Shown: positions 1 through 5,829, numbered from the stretch's first letter. The stretch is DNA of 6,650 nt from an uncultured Chitinophaga sp. (GCF_937874145.1 NZ_CALNBI010000339.1:1-6650), one strand, 5' to 3'. Made by a program: numbers and translations. The notes: a model not told the origin generated them from the sequence alone.

Positions 1-487
1 TAGTATGAAAAAGCTTCTCCGCCATGGATTCCGACAGCAGGATCGTTTTTTTGTTCTTCAGCACAGTTTCGGGGTTGCCGTCGGCCAGCGGGAAAGGGAA
101 TATTTTGAAGTAATCCGCACTGGCGAACATCTGCCTTGCTTTGTAATGTTCGTTGCCGGAGCTGATGGTGAAGCGGGGCATGGAACCCGGCGGGCGCGTA
201 GCTACCGCGTATTCCACTTCAGGCACTTCTGCCTTCAGCGCTTCCGCGAGCACGCCGGGCGTCGATAAAGCGGTTTTAATGCCACCTTCCTGGTGATGAT
301 TGCCAAGGATATGGAGAATGCGCGCATCGTGCGGGAACAGTTTATCCATCCGGTACTCGTCCATCACCCATAAACAAATGAGCATGGCGCAAGCCAGCCC
401 GCTGGCCAAACCAGCCAGGTTGATGAGGAAAGTAGTCCTGTACTTCCTGAAATTGCGGAATATTAAAAGGAAAGTATGCCTGAACAT
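1..487 (-). CDS. FtsX/MacB-type ABC transporter permease, N-terminal part (cut by window edge)
   Basis: Reading the minus strand from the ATG at 487 gives 162 uninterrupted codons to the left edge. The protein starts MFRHTFLLIFRNFRKYRTTF, a short basic amphipathic stretch, followed by one transmembrane helix at about residues 19-41 (LINLAGLASG then LACAMLICLWVM). Next comes DEYRMDKLFPHDARIL, the usual junction into a MacB-like periplasmic core domain. Further on, STPGVLAEALKAEVPEVE (about 75-92) and ADYFKIFPFPLADGNPETVL followed by KNKKTILLSESMAEKLF (about 123-160) match the conserved end of that domain. In this family the full protein is around 800 residues with two FtsX modules; the membrane partner normally works with an ATPase to export or expel substrates or to act mechanically on the envelope. 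The substrate cannot be told. No Shine-Dalgarno is seen before the start, which is normal for the phylum. It is expressed divergently from the marR-kinase-regulator set and sits behind a sigma-54-like promoter. Confidence 0.9.
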   Translation of the reverse strand, partial: MFRHTFLLIFRNFRKYRTTFLINLAGLASGLACAMLICLWVMDEYRMDKLFPHDARILHILGNHHQEGGIKTALSTPGVLAEALKAEVPEVEYAVATRPPGSMPRFTISSGNEHYKARQMFASADYFKIFPFPLADGNPETVLKNKKTILLSESMAEKLFHT

Positions 488-515
488 AAGCGAATAATTG
501 GTCGGATCGATGGAA

Positions 516-530
516 ACAATCCCCGTGCCG
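516..530 (-). promoter_or_regulatory. Predicted sigma-54 (-24/-12) promoter of the FtsX-type permease
   Basis: The minus strand reads CGGCACGGGGATTGT. Against the sigma-54 consensus TGGCACG-N4-TTGC it differs at two positions only: C for the first T, and T for the last C. The -24 GG (positions 529-528) and the -12 G (517) have the invariant spacing. Counting from -24 at 528 puts the transcript start near 504, leaving a 5' leader of about 17 nt before the ATG at 487. The GC at -12 is GT here, which weakens the match. The -24 half lies inside a 13-bp palindrome (525-537, GTGCCG-C-CGGCAC). No housekeeping-type promoter competes between it and the gene. Sigma-54 promoters need an ATP-dependent activator bound upstream, and suitable sites are present at 573-609. 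Confidence 0.6.
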
Positions 531-540
531 CCGGCACAAC

Positions 541-555
541 CCGCCACCACGGCGG
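541..555. repeat. Inverted repeat CCGCC-N5-GGCGG
   Basis: A perfect 5-bp-arm GC-rich inverted repeat sits between the predicted sigma-54 -24 element and the tandem activator sites. It could form a small hairpin or be a minor protein site, but short GC-rich palindromes also arise by chance in DNA of this composition. Confidence 0.25.
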
Positions 556-572
556 ATTAGGAAAATCAGCAC

Positions 573-609
573 CGTTCACTGGCGGACAAGCAACGTCCGC
601 TTTCGGACA
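573..609 (-). promoter_or_regulatory. Tandem activator-type binding sites, 21 bp apart, upstream of the sigma-54 promoter
   Basis: Two 16-bp sites lie in direct repeat. The distal one (609-594, minus strand) is TGTCCGAAAGCGGACG, a perfect GTCCG-N4-CGGAC inverted repeat. The proximal one (588-573) is TGTCCGCCAGTGAACG, the same GTCCG-N4 design with a degenerate right arm TGAAC. The two match at 12 of 16 positions. Their centres (601.5 and 580.5) are exactly 21 bp apart, two helical turns, so dimers would sit on the same DNA face. Relative to the predicted start near 504 the centres are at about -76 and -97, the usual zone for NtrC-class activator sites. The identity of the binding protein is unknown. 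Confidence 0.55.
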
Positions 610-614
610 CCGGG

Positions 615-626
615 GCGGCCGGCCGC
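615..626. repeat. 12-bp perfect GC palindrome adjacent to the activator sites
   Basis: GCGGCCGGCCGC is a perfect 12-bp palindrome with no spacer, starting 6 bp beyond the distal activator site. With no loop it is unlikely to be a terminator. It could extend the regulatory region or be chance in a GC-rich stretch. Confidence 0.2.
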
Positions 627-656
627 GTTGGCAAATATCCGGAAAATGGAAAAATA

Positions 657-689
657 ACCGCTCCAGGAGTGAAGCGGTCTCTACACTCC
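657..689 (+). repeat. Two mutually exclusive hairpins in the intergenic region
   Basis: ACCGCT (657-662) pairs with AGCGGT (673-678) across a 10-nt loop. GGAGTG (666-671) pairs with CACTCC (684-689) across a 12-nt loop. The two stems interlock, so only one can form unless they make a pseudoknot. There is no U-run after either stem, so this does not look like an intrinsic terminator. It lies about 100 bp upstream of the predicted marR promoter and more than 150 bp upstream of the permease promoter, so it is not in an obvious leader RNA. The rest of 611-750 shows no gene with plausible coding character. Confidence 0.3.
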
Positions 690-749
690 ATCTGAATTGG
701 CCTTTCACCGCCCAAAACCGTTTCCGGGAAGGGTTCGGCAATCAGCCGC

Positions 750-795
750 AACACATGTAACACATGCATTATAGTATAAAAATAGTCTATTTTTG
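750..795 (+). promoter_or_regulatory. Candidate promoter of the marR-kinase-regulator set
   Basis: TATTTTTG at 788-795 matches the Bacteroidota -7 consensus TAnnTTTG exactly, in an AT-rich stretch that stands out from the GC-rich surroundings. No TTTG-type -33 element is seen at the expected spacing. Instead a direct repeat AACACATG (750-757 and 759-766, 9-bp period) occupies roughly the -30 to -45 zone, suggesting a bound protein may help the polymerase. The transcript would start near 802, giving a leader of about 65 nt before the TTG start at 867. Confidence 0.4.
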
Positions 796-843
796 AATAC
801 AATGAGATGTTTTCAAACTAATTGATTGCAGATTAACTGTTAA
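792..843 (+). promoter_or_regulatory. Candidate MarR-type operator region in the marR leader
   Basis: Several A/T-rich inverted repeats cluster between the -7 box and the marR start. TTTGAA (792-797) and TTCAAA (812-817) have a 14-bp spacer, and the left arm overlaps the -7 box. TCAA-N5-TTGA lies at 813-825, and TTAAC-T-GTTAA, an 11-bp palindrome, at 833-843. MarR-family proteins commonly repress their own promoter through short AT-rich palindromes, so auto-regulation is plausible. Which repeat, if any, is the site cannot be decided here. Confidence 0.3.
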
Positions 844-866
844 CTTGACGCAGGAAACACTACAAA

Positions 867-1499
867 TTGAATTACAGTCTTATAAAACAACTGATTGACC
901 TGGCGGAGGATTACGACCGGTCGGCGGGGGAAGGCAGGGGTGACATCAAGGATTTTGTGCGTTGGCTGAAGGAAGGCCAATCTCCCGAAAACGTCAGGAC
1001 TACAGACCATTACAGCGACGACCACGTTCCGGGCCTGATCAGCAAGCTGCTGGTGTATATGCACCGGTACGCCAAATTGTATTTCAAACGCGCCCTGGAG
1101 CAACGGCCCATCCAGTCGATGGACGAGTTCGGCTACATGGTTTCGCTCCTGCAATACGGGCCCATGAACAAAACGGCGCTCATCCAGCAGAATATCCAGG
1201 AAAAACCCACCGGGATGGAAATCATCAACCGGCTCGTGAAACTCGGCTTCATCGAGGAAACACCCGACCCGAACGACCGGCGCAGCAAGCTCATCCAGGT
1301 GTCCGGCGCGGGGCAAAAAATGATGGGTGAACTGTTCGGGGATATGGACAAGATCTCGCGCCTCATCCTCGGCGATCTCCTTCCCAGCGAACAATACCAG
1401 CTCCTCGAAATGCTCGAGCGCCTGCATTGTTATCATAAGCCTATTTTCCAGGACGACCTCCAGCAACTCGACGACCTGATCGACAAAAAGCAAGGTTGA
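867..1499 (+). CDS. MarR-family winged-helix transcriptional regulator
   Basis: This 210-residue protein is predicted to be a cytoplasmic dimeric repressor. The winged helix-turn-helix spans about residues 85-150: FGYMVSLLQYGPMNKTALIQ, then a recognition helix around PTGMEIINRLVKLGFIEE (114-131), then the wing DPNDRRSKLIQVS (134-146) with the DRR signature of MarR proteins. Flanking helices at about 52-80 and 152-188 should form the dimer interface. It is longer than a typical MarR protein (about 140-160 residues): roughly 50 extra N-terminal residues (IKQLIDLAEDYD...DIKDFVRWLKEG) and an acidic C-terminal tail. The TTG at 867 is chosen because a stop at 846-848 closes the frame with no ATG between, and the next ATG would remove the N-terminal helices. 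An AGGA at 852-855 lies 11 nt ahead. It is followed closely by the kinase gene, so it probably shares its transcript. The ligand is unknown. Confidence 0.85.
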   Translation: MNYSLIKQLIDLAEDYDRSAGEGRGDIKDFVRWLKEGQSPENVRTTDHYSDDHVPGLISKLLVYMHRYAKLYFKRALEQRPIQSMDEFGYMVSLLQYGPMNKTALIQQNIQEKPTGMEIINRLVKLGFIEETPDPNDRRSKLIQVSGAGQKMMGELFGDMDKISRLILGDLLPSEQYQLLEMLERLHCYHKPIFQDDLQQLDDLIDKKQG

Positions 1500-1543
1500 G
1501 CCAGAATTCCCTATCTTGTAGCCTTAACCATTTCCCATACCGG

Positions 1544-3382
1544 ATGAAGAAAGGGGCTGTCCTGTCGATTGTATTGCTGATTTTTTGCCGGCTCACTGTG
1601 GCCGGACAGCAGTCGTTCCATGTGCTGGAAGACAGCTCGCGCCAACTCACACCCGCCGCGGTGCTCAACGCCTGGCAAAACGGGGCGTTCAAACCGCTGC
1701 AGCCAGCCTACCTCAATCCCGGTTATACCACCTCCCATTTCTGGATCGCCGTTACGGCGCCCGATGTCGCTTTTGCGGAAAACATGCTGCTGGTGGCGGA
1801 CAATCCGCATATCAACCGGCTGGAATGGTATGCCGCAGGCCGGAATTCGATGCAATTGCTTTCGCTGACGGGTGATTACTTTCCTTTTGACCAGCGGCCG
1901 GTCAGGCATCCGTCGTTCGTGTTCCGTTTCAGCAATGGCCCGGGATTGTACCTGCTCAAGATCGACAAGCACCACGAGTCGTTGCAGGCGCCCTTCCGCC
2001 TGGAAAGCCGGGCGGTTTTCAGGGCCGAAAGCGAGCGTTCTGCGCTGATCAACGGAATCCTGACGGGAATTGTGCTGCTGATCGTCCTTTTCGGCGCTTT
2101 CCTGTACGCCAACACGCGCGATGCGGTGTATGGCTGGTACGCGCTGTATGTGCTGAGCACGCTGGGGTGGATCTGGTCAAACAGCGGGTTGGGGTTCCAG
2201 TATCTGTGGCCGGAATCGGAATATTTCCCCAGCCGTTCGCGCGTGGTTTTCGTGTTCGCGAATTTCGTGCTCACGGTGCAGTTCCTGAAAGTTTTCACGG
2301 GTCTCGGACAGCCGGGCAGCCGTTTGCGGCAGCCATTGCTGTTTGCGCAGGGCGTCTGGCTTGCGATGCTGATTATTACATTATGGCCCATCAATTACCA
2401 GCAGTACGCCCAGGCTACGATGGTGTTACTGCGCGCGCTGCCGTTCTTTTCGCTGGCGGCGCTGGGATTGTTGCTGGCGGGACTGATATATAAAGTGGTG
2501 AAGGGGAACCGTCCTTCCATGATCTACATTGCGGCAGTATTGGTATTGATGTTTTTCACGGTGATGGAAAACCTTTATCACCTGGGCACCGTGAAACTGC
2601 CGTCGTACTTCGCGCATTATGGTTTGTTTACGGGTATCGTGCTGGAAATGATCATTATCACGTTCGGCCTCGCGGCACGCTTTTCGTTTTACAGGAAAGA
2701 GAAGGAAGCGATCCTGCAAAAGATGAACGAACAGCAGAAACAATTGACCGATACGATCGTGACGGTTGAGGAGAATGAAAGGAAGGTGCTGGCGGACAGG
2801 CTGCACGATGAGATCGGCTCCCTCCTCGCCCTGGCCTCGCTGCAGCTCGATGCCGTGAAGGGGAATCCCATGCAGGGAAGCGCCCCGGCAGAGCGCGCCA
2901 GCGGCATCATCAAAGAAATCAGTGAAACGGTGCGCAACATCAGCCACCAGCTCACGCCCGTTGCCATGGAAAAGTACGGCCTCGTGAAAGCGGTGACCGA
3001 CCTGGCCGGTATCGCCAACGCTTCCGGCAGGATACGGATCGAACTGGTGATCATCGGCTTTGAAAACGACACGCATTACTCCCGGAACTTCCGGGTCATA
3101 TTATACCGCATCATCCAGGAATTGCTGCAAAACGTGCTGCGCCACGCCGATGCAGGGCACGTGCTCATCCAGCTGATCGAGCACGAAGACCATTGCACGC
3201 TGATGGTGGAAGACGACGGGAAGGGCTTCAGCGGCGAACTGCCGGCGCCCCAGCTCCTGCGCAGCATCCGTTCCAAAGTCGATTACCTGGAAGGAATGAT
3301 GCAAATCGAACATCAAACCGAAAGCGGAGCTTTGATCAATATCGAATTGCCGCTTCCGAAAATGAATGGAAATTATGTCTGA
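1544..3382 (+). CDS. Membrane histidine kinase with 7TMR-DISM sensor region (NarL/DesK-type kinase core)
   Basis: From the ATG at 1544 the product is 612 residues. Residues 1-21 (MKKGAVLSIVLLIFCRLTVAG) form a clean signal peptide. About 22-165 is a periplasmic beta-rich domain of the 7TMR-DISM extracellular type (HFWIAVTAPD, NPHINRLEWYAAG). Seven membrane helices follow at about 170-378, then a short coiled linker (KEKEAILQKMNEQQKQLTDT). The HisKA_3 DHp helix contains ENERKVLADRLHDEIGSLLA with phospho-acceptor His421. The ATPase domain has an intact N box (ELLQN, Asn530, then VLRHA) and G1 box (VEDDGKGF, about 555-562). The G2 box, usually G-x-G-L followed by an N/R-IR-RV motif, is PQLLRSIRSKV with its glycines missing. 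It should sense an envelope signal and pass phosphate to the regulator encoded directly downstream. A TTG at 1496 overlapping the marR stop (TTGA) would add 16 residues; the signal peptide favours 1544. Confidence 0.9.
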   Translation: MKKGAVLSIVLLIFCRLTVAGQQSFHVLEDSSRQLTPAAVLNAWQNGAFKPLQPAYLNPGYTTSHFWIAVTAPDVAFAENMLLVADNPHINRLEWYAAGRNSMQLLSLTGDYFPFDQRPVRHPSFVFRFSNGPGLYLLKIDKHHESLQAPFRLESRAVFRAESERSALINGILTGIVLLIVLFGAFLYANTRDAVYGWYALYVLSTLGWIWSNSGLGFQYLWPESEYFPSRSRVVFVFANFVLTVQFLKVFTGLGQPGSRLRQPLLFAQGVWLAMLIITLWPINYQQYAQATMVLLRALPFFSLAALGLLLAGLIYKVVKGNRPSMIYIAAVLVLMFFTVMENLYHLGTVKLPSYFAHYGLFTGIVLEMIIITFGLAARFSFYRKEKEAILQKMNEQQKQLTDTIVTVEENERKVLADRLHDEIGSLLALASLQLDAVKGNPMQGSAPAERASGIIKEISETVRNISHQLTPVAMEKYGLVKAVTDLAGIANASGRIRIELVIIGFENDTHYSRNFRVILYRIIQELLQNVLRHADAGHVLIQLIEHEDHCTLMVEDDGKGFSGELPAPQLLRSIRSKVDYLEGMMQIEHQTESGALINIELPLPKMNGNYV

Positions 3383-4010
3383 ACTCCGACTGCTCATCGC
3401 CGACGACCACCAGCTCCTGATAGACGGGATGCTCTCGCTGCTCCGCGAAGCCGGCGGCTACACCCTGCTCGAACCCGTGAACGACGGCCGCCAGCTGCTC
3501 GAAAAACTGGCATCCACCCCGGTGGACATCATCCTGCTCGACCTCAACATGCCGCATCTCGACGGCATCCGCGCCCTGGAAAAGATCCGCCGGCAATACC
3601 CCCGCGTCCGCATCCTGGTGCTCACCAATTATAACCAGCCGCAGCTCGTGGCCGAAGTACGCAGGCTCGGCGCCAACGGCTACCTGCTGAAGAGCGCTTC
3701 CGCCGGCGAATTGCAGCGCGTGATCCGCCTCATCGCTGAAGGCGGTGAATGGTTCGAGGAAATAGAAGCCGGGGAAGAACCGCTCCCCTCCTATTTCCTG
3801 GACGAGTTCCTGCGGAAATACCATTTGACGAGACGGGAAGTGGAGATCATCCGCATGGTGGGCAGCGAGCTGACGAGCAAGGAAATCGGCTCGCGGTTGT
3901 CGATCAGTGAATTTACCGTCAACACCCACCGCAAGAATATCATGCGCAAGCTGGAAGTCCGCAACATCGCGGGTATCCTCAATTTCGCCAGGACGCACGG
4001 TTTACTGTAA
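3375..4010 (+). CDS. NarL/LuxR-type response regulator, partner of the upstream kinase
   Basis: The product is 211 residues from the ATG at 3375; an in-frame ATG at 3366 would add three. The receiver domain has the acidic pair in LLIADDHQ, the phospho-acceptor in ILLDLNMP (Asp56), the conserved Thr in LVLTNYN and the Lys in GYLLKS. After an acidic linker (EEIEAGEEP) a GerE/LuxR helix-turn-helix occupies the C-terminus: LTRREVEIIRMVGSELTSKE then IGSRLSISEFTVNTHRKNIM. Phosphorylation at Asp56 should drive dimerisation and DNA binding. The start lies inside the last codons of the kinase gene (8-bp overlap, 17 bp for the earlier ATG), showing translational coupling and a matched pair. Target genes are not evident; the marR promoter or the nearby exported-protein/epimerase genes are only positional candidates. 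Its 3' end overlaps the convergent epimerase gene by 9 bp. Confidence 0.93.
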   Translation: MSELRLLIADDHQLLIDGMLSLLREAGGYTLLEPVNDGRQLLEKLASTPVDIILLDLNMPHLDGIRALEKIRRQYPRVRILVLTNYNQPQLVAEVRRLGANGYLLKSASAGELQRVIRLIAEGGEWFEEIEAGEEPLPSYFLDEFLRKYHLTRREVEIIRMVGSELTSKEIGSRLSISEFTVNTHRKNIMRKLEVRNIAGILNFARTHGLL

Positions 4011-5153
4011 CCTCTGCACCATTTCCATACAGGCGCGGCTGTTGTGGCAAGGCCCTTTTGCTGGGCCCGCCAGGTCTTCGGGGATCGGCTCCCCGTCGCG
4101 GTTGACGCCCCATCTCCATTCTCCCAGTTCCCGGTCGATGATGTTTTGTTCGGTGAAGCGCCAGGTGTCTCCCGCCTGCGCAAGGTACTTTTCATCGCCG
4201 CTCACCTGCCAGGCGTTTACGAGCGCTACCATCGCCTCCGCCTGCGGCCACCAGCGTTTTTCTTTCACCAGGAGCTTCGTTTCCGGGTCGGCTTTATACC
4301 ATAAACCACCGTCGGTGTCCATGCCTTCGAGTGCGGCGTCGGTCAGCTGAACGGCGGCTTCGCGGGTGCGTTGCATCAGTTCTTCTTCCGCCAGGGTTTC
4401 GGCGGCGCGCTGCAGCTGCCAGGCAACCTGCATGTCGTGGCCGTAGGAGATCATGATGCCTTCGGGCTTCCAGTCGGCGTCGAAGTACAGGCGGAGGTGG
4501 TGGGTTTGGGGGTCGATGATTTTGTCGAGGAATAGTTTGGTGAGGTCGTGCAGGTGGTGGCGCAGGCTATCGTCGGGCCAAACGGCGTAGAGCGCGGAAA
4601 ACCCTTCCAGGATATGGAGCTGGTCGTACATGGATTTGCGGCTGGGCTTTTCGGATTGCCAGTTGCGCGCGCAGGTGCCGGTGTATCCGCCGCGGACGGG
4701 GTCGTGGGTGTAGAGTTGCAGCAGGCTGTAGATGCCTTTGGCGAGGTTGAGGGTTTCCGTGGAAGGGCTGGCCAGTTGCCAGGTGGCGAGGGCGTGGAGG
4801 GCGAGGCCCATGGCGTGGGGCTCTTTGCGGGGGTCCTGGCAGCGTCCGGCGTAATCGGTGTCCCACACCACGCCGCCGAATTCGGGATCGATGCAGTGCT
4901 CGCGGAACCAGGCATAGGCGCGCCCGGCCGCGGCAAGCCATTCCGCCCGGCCGGTTTGAACGGCGCCGGCGGCGAAAGCTTGCAGGATGCGCGAAGTGAG
5001 CACGGAGGGTTTGATGGCGAAGGGGTCCGGTTTTCCTTCGGCCGACATCTTACCGTAAAATCCGCCGAAGCGGTGGTCCGTCATTTCCCGGTCCCAGAAT
5101 CCAAGAATGTTGTCTCTTTCCCGTTCGAGTGATTGCCTGAGGGTTGTTTGCAT
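4002..5153 (-). CDS. AGE-family epimerase/isomerase, probably cellobiose 2-epimerase-like
   Basis: This 383-residue protein has the (alpha/alpha)6-barrel motif series of the N-acylglucosamine/cellobiose 2-epimerase family: ILGFWDREMTDHRFGGFYG (17-34), SRILQAF (54-60), DPEFGGVVWDTDYAG (89-103), YDQLHILEGFSALYAVW (176-192), SYGHDMQVAWQL (236-247), RWWPQAEAMVALVNAW (300-315) and KGPCHNSRACMEMVQRL at the C-terminus. His239 and His370 line up with the two catalytic histidines of cellobiose 2-epimerases, and Arg55 and Glu306 with conserved active-site residues. The family interconverts sugars at C2 (for example cellobiose to glucosyl-mannose) through an enediolate. No signal peptide is seen, so it is cytoplasmic. 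Some motifs are off-consensus (KPSVLTSR where KG-x-x-x-NSR is usual; HAMGLALHAL where a YGQAF-type segment is usual), so the substrate may differ. It lies 15 bp behind the exported-protein gene and is probably co-transcribed. No glycoside-utilisation genes are visible nearby. Confidence 0.85.
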   Translation of the reverse strand: MQTTLRQSLERERDNILGFWDREMTDHRFGGFYGKMSAEGKPDPFAIKPSVLTSRILQAFAAGAVQTGRAEWLAAAGRAYAWFREHCIDPEFGGVVWDTDYAGRCQDPRKEPHAMGLALHALATWQLASPSTETLNLAKGIYSLLQLYTHDPVRGGYTGTCARNWQSEKPSRKSMYDQLHILEGFSALYAVWPDDSLRHHLHDLTKLFLDKIIDPQTHHLRLYFDADWKPEGIMISYGHDMQVAWQLQRAAETLAEEELMQRTREAAVQLTDAALEGMDTDGGLWYKADPETKLLVKEKRWWPQAEAMVALVNAWQVSGDEKYLAQAGDTWRFTEQNIIDRELGEWRWGVNRDGEPIPEDLAGPAKGPCHNSRACMEMVQRLQ

Positions 5154-5168
5154 AGCTGACTGTAGAAA

Positions 5169-5702
5169 TTAATGACCGGGCGGTTGCAACCGGGTAGCGG
5201 CGATCCTGCGGCCGGTTTCCAGTTCGCGGATGAAAGGCAGGCCGGTTTGCAGGAACAGCCGTTCGCTCTGATCGAGGTAGTTGTCGAGCTGGAAGAACAT
5301 CGCGGCGCGGGTGGCGCCGATCACCTTGATCATGCGGCGGTAGTACCGGGTTTGCAGGTCCACGTATTCGCGGTCGTTTTTAAGAATGTTTTTAGTGAGA
5401 TTTTGCAGCATCGGTTCGTCGAGCGCCTGGAACTTCTCGTTGTAGGTCCGCAGCAGCAGGGCGCGCATCTGCGCGACGGGCATTTTTTCTTCCGTGTAAG
5501 CGTAAAAAGTTTCAAGGAACTCGGGTTGTTCGCTGCGGCCCACGCGAAGCAATTCGGTAAAAACCACTTCGCGGGTGCGGCCGAAGAGGCGGAGCACCAC
5601 ATCTTCGGATAGTTGCGTGCCGGCCGAGGAGCTGTCCTGGCCGAAAAGGGAAGCGCTGCCCAGCAGCGTGCCCAGCAATGTCATCAACATCAATTTGCTC
5701 AT
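5169..5702 (-). CDS. Small exported alpha-helical protein of unknown function
   Basis: I do not recognise a named family. From the ATG at 5702 the product is 177 residues. It starts MSKLMLMTLLGTLLGSASLF, ending in a GQ-type cleavage site near 21-22, a standard signal peptide; no lipobox cysteine is present, so it should be a soluble periplasmic protein. The mature part is almost all charged helix: SEDVVLRLFGRTREVVFTEL (32-51), then YTEEKMPVAQMRALLLRTYN (69-88), then QTRYYRRMIKVIGATRAAMF (117-136) and FQLDNYLDQSERLF (137-150). The arrangement (signal peptide, four or so helices, a late segment ending in FFQLDNYL) recalls small Spy/CpxP-like periplasmic helical proteins, but this is only an analogy. 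An upstream ATG at 5822 in the same frame is rejected because it would bury the signal peptide behind 40 Cys/Pro-rich residues. It is the first gene of a likely unit with the epimerase. Confidence 0.75.
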   Translation of the reverse strand: MSKLMLMTLLGTLLGSASLFGQDSSSAGTQLSEDVVLRLFGRTREVVFTELLRVGRSEQPEFLETFYAYTEEKMPVAQMRALLLRTYNEKFQALDEPMLQNLTKNILKNDREYVDLQTRYYRRMIKVIGATRAAMFFQLDNYLDQSERLFLQTGLPFIRELETGRRIAATRLQPPGH

Positions 5703-5735
5703 ACCACAATGTTTTATGCACCGGGGCTCCCGGCG

Positions 5736-5751
5736 CCATTTTACAAAATGG
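5736..5751. promoter_or_regulatory. Perfect 16-bp palindrome upstream of the exported-protein gene (candidate operator)
   Basis: CCATTTT-AC-AAAATGG has perfect 7-bp arms with a 2-bp spacer and ends 33 bp before the ATG at 5702. The size and AT-rich core suit a dimeric repressor site, placed in the leader between the weak promoter candidate (5782-5815) and the start codon. The spacer is too short for a stable RNA hairpin, which favours a protein-binding role. The binding protein is unknown. Confidence 0.4.
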
Positions 5752-5781
5752 GGATTCCTGACGGGCGGTAATGGAGGAGTA

Positions 5782-5815
5782 CAAATACATCCATACGCGA
5801 ATTGTTGAGGACAAA
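5782..5815 (-). promoter_or_regulatory. Weak candidate promoter of the exported-protein/epimerase unit
   Basis: On the minus strand TTTG (5815-5812) is followed 22 bp later by TGTATTTG (5789-5782), one mismatch from TAnnTTTG. The spacing is a few bases longer than the usual 19-20 for this phylum, so the match is marginal. It would give a leader of about 75 nt containing the 5736-5751 palindrome. Confidence 0.25.
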
Positions 5816-5829
5816 GGGCCAACTACGAT

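Noticed and set aside
615..626. 12-bp GC palindrome as a terminator stem
   Set aside because: It has no loop and no following T-run, and no gene ends near it on either strand.
476..760. 94-codon plus-strand open frame across the permease promoter region
   Set aside because: It runs through the sigma-54 promoter and palindromes, has no recognisable domain, is rich in Arg/Gly/His/Asn typical of translated non-coding GC-rich DNA, and leaves no room for the divergent promoters.
840..1493. 217-codon minus-strand open frame
   Set aside because: Exact antisense of the MarR gene; long shadow frames are common in GC-rich coding DNA and this one has no domain signature.
4548..5132. 194-codon plus-strand frame and a Pro/Thr/Ser-rich minus-strand frame at 4451-4936
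   Set aside because: Both are out-of-frame readings of the epimerase gene; their Gly/Ala/Val or Pro/Ser/Thr bias reflects high GC at third positions of the true frame.
5703..5822. 40-residue N-terminal extension of the exported protein
   Set aside because: The added part is Cys/Pro/Arg-rich with no structure, would mask a good signal peptide, and spans the 16-bp palindrome.
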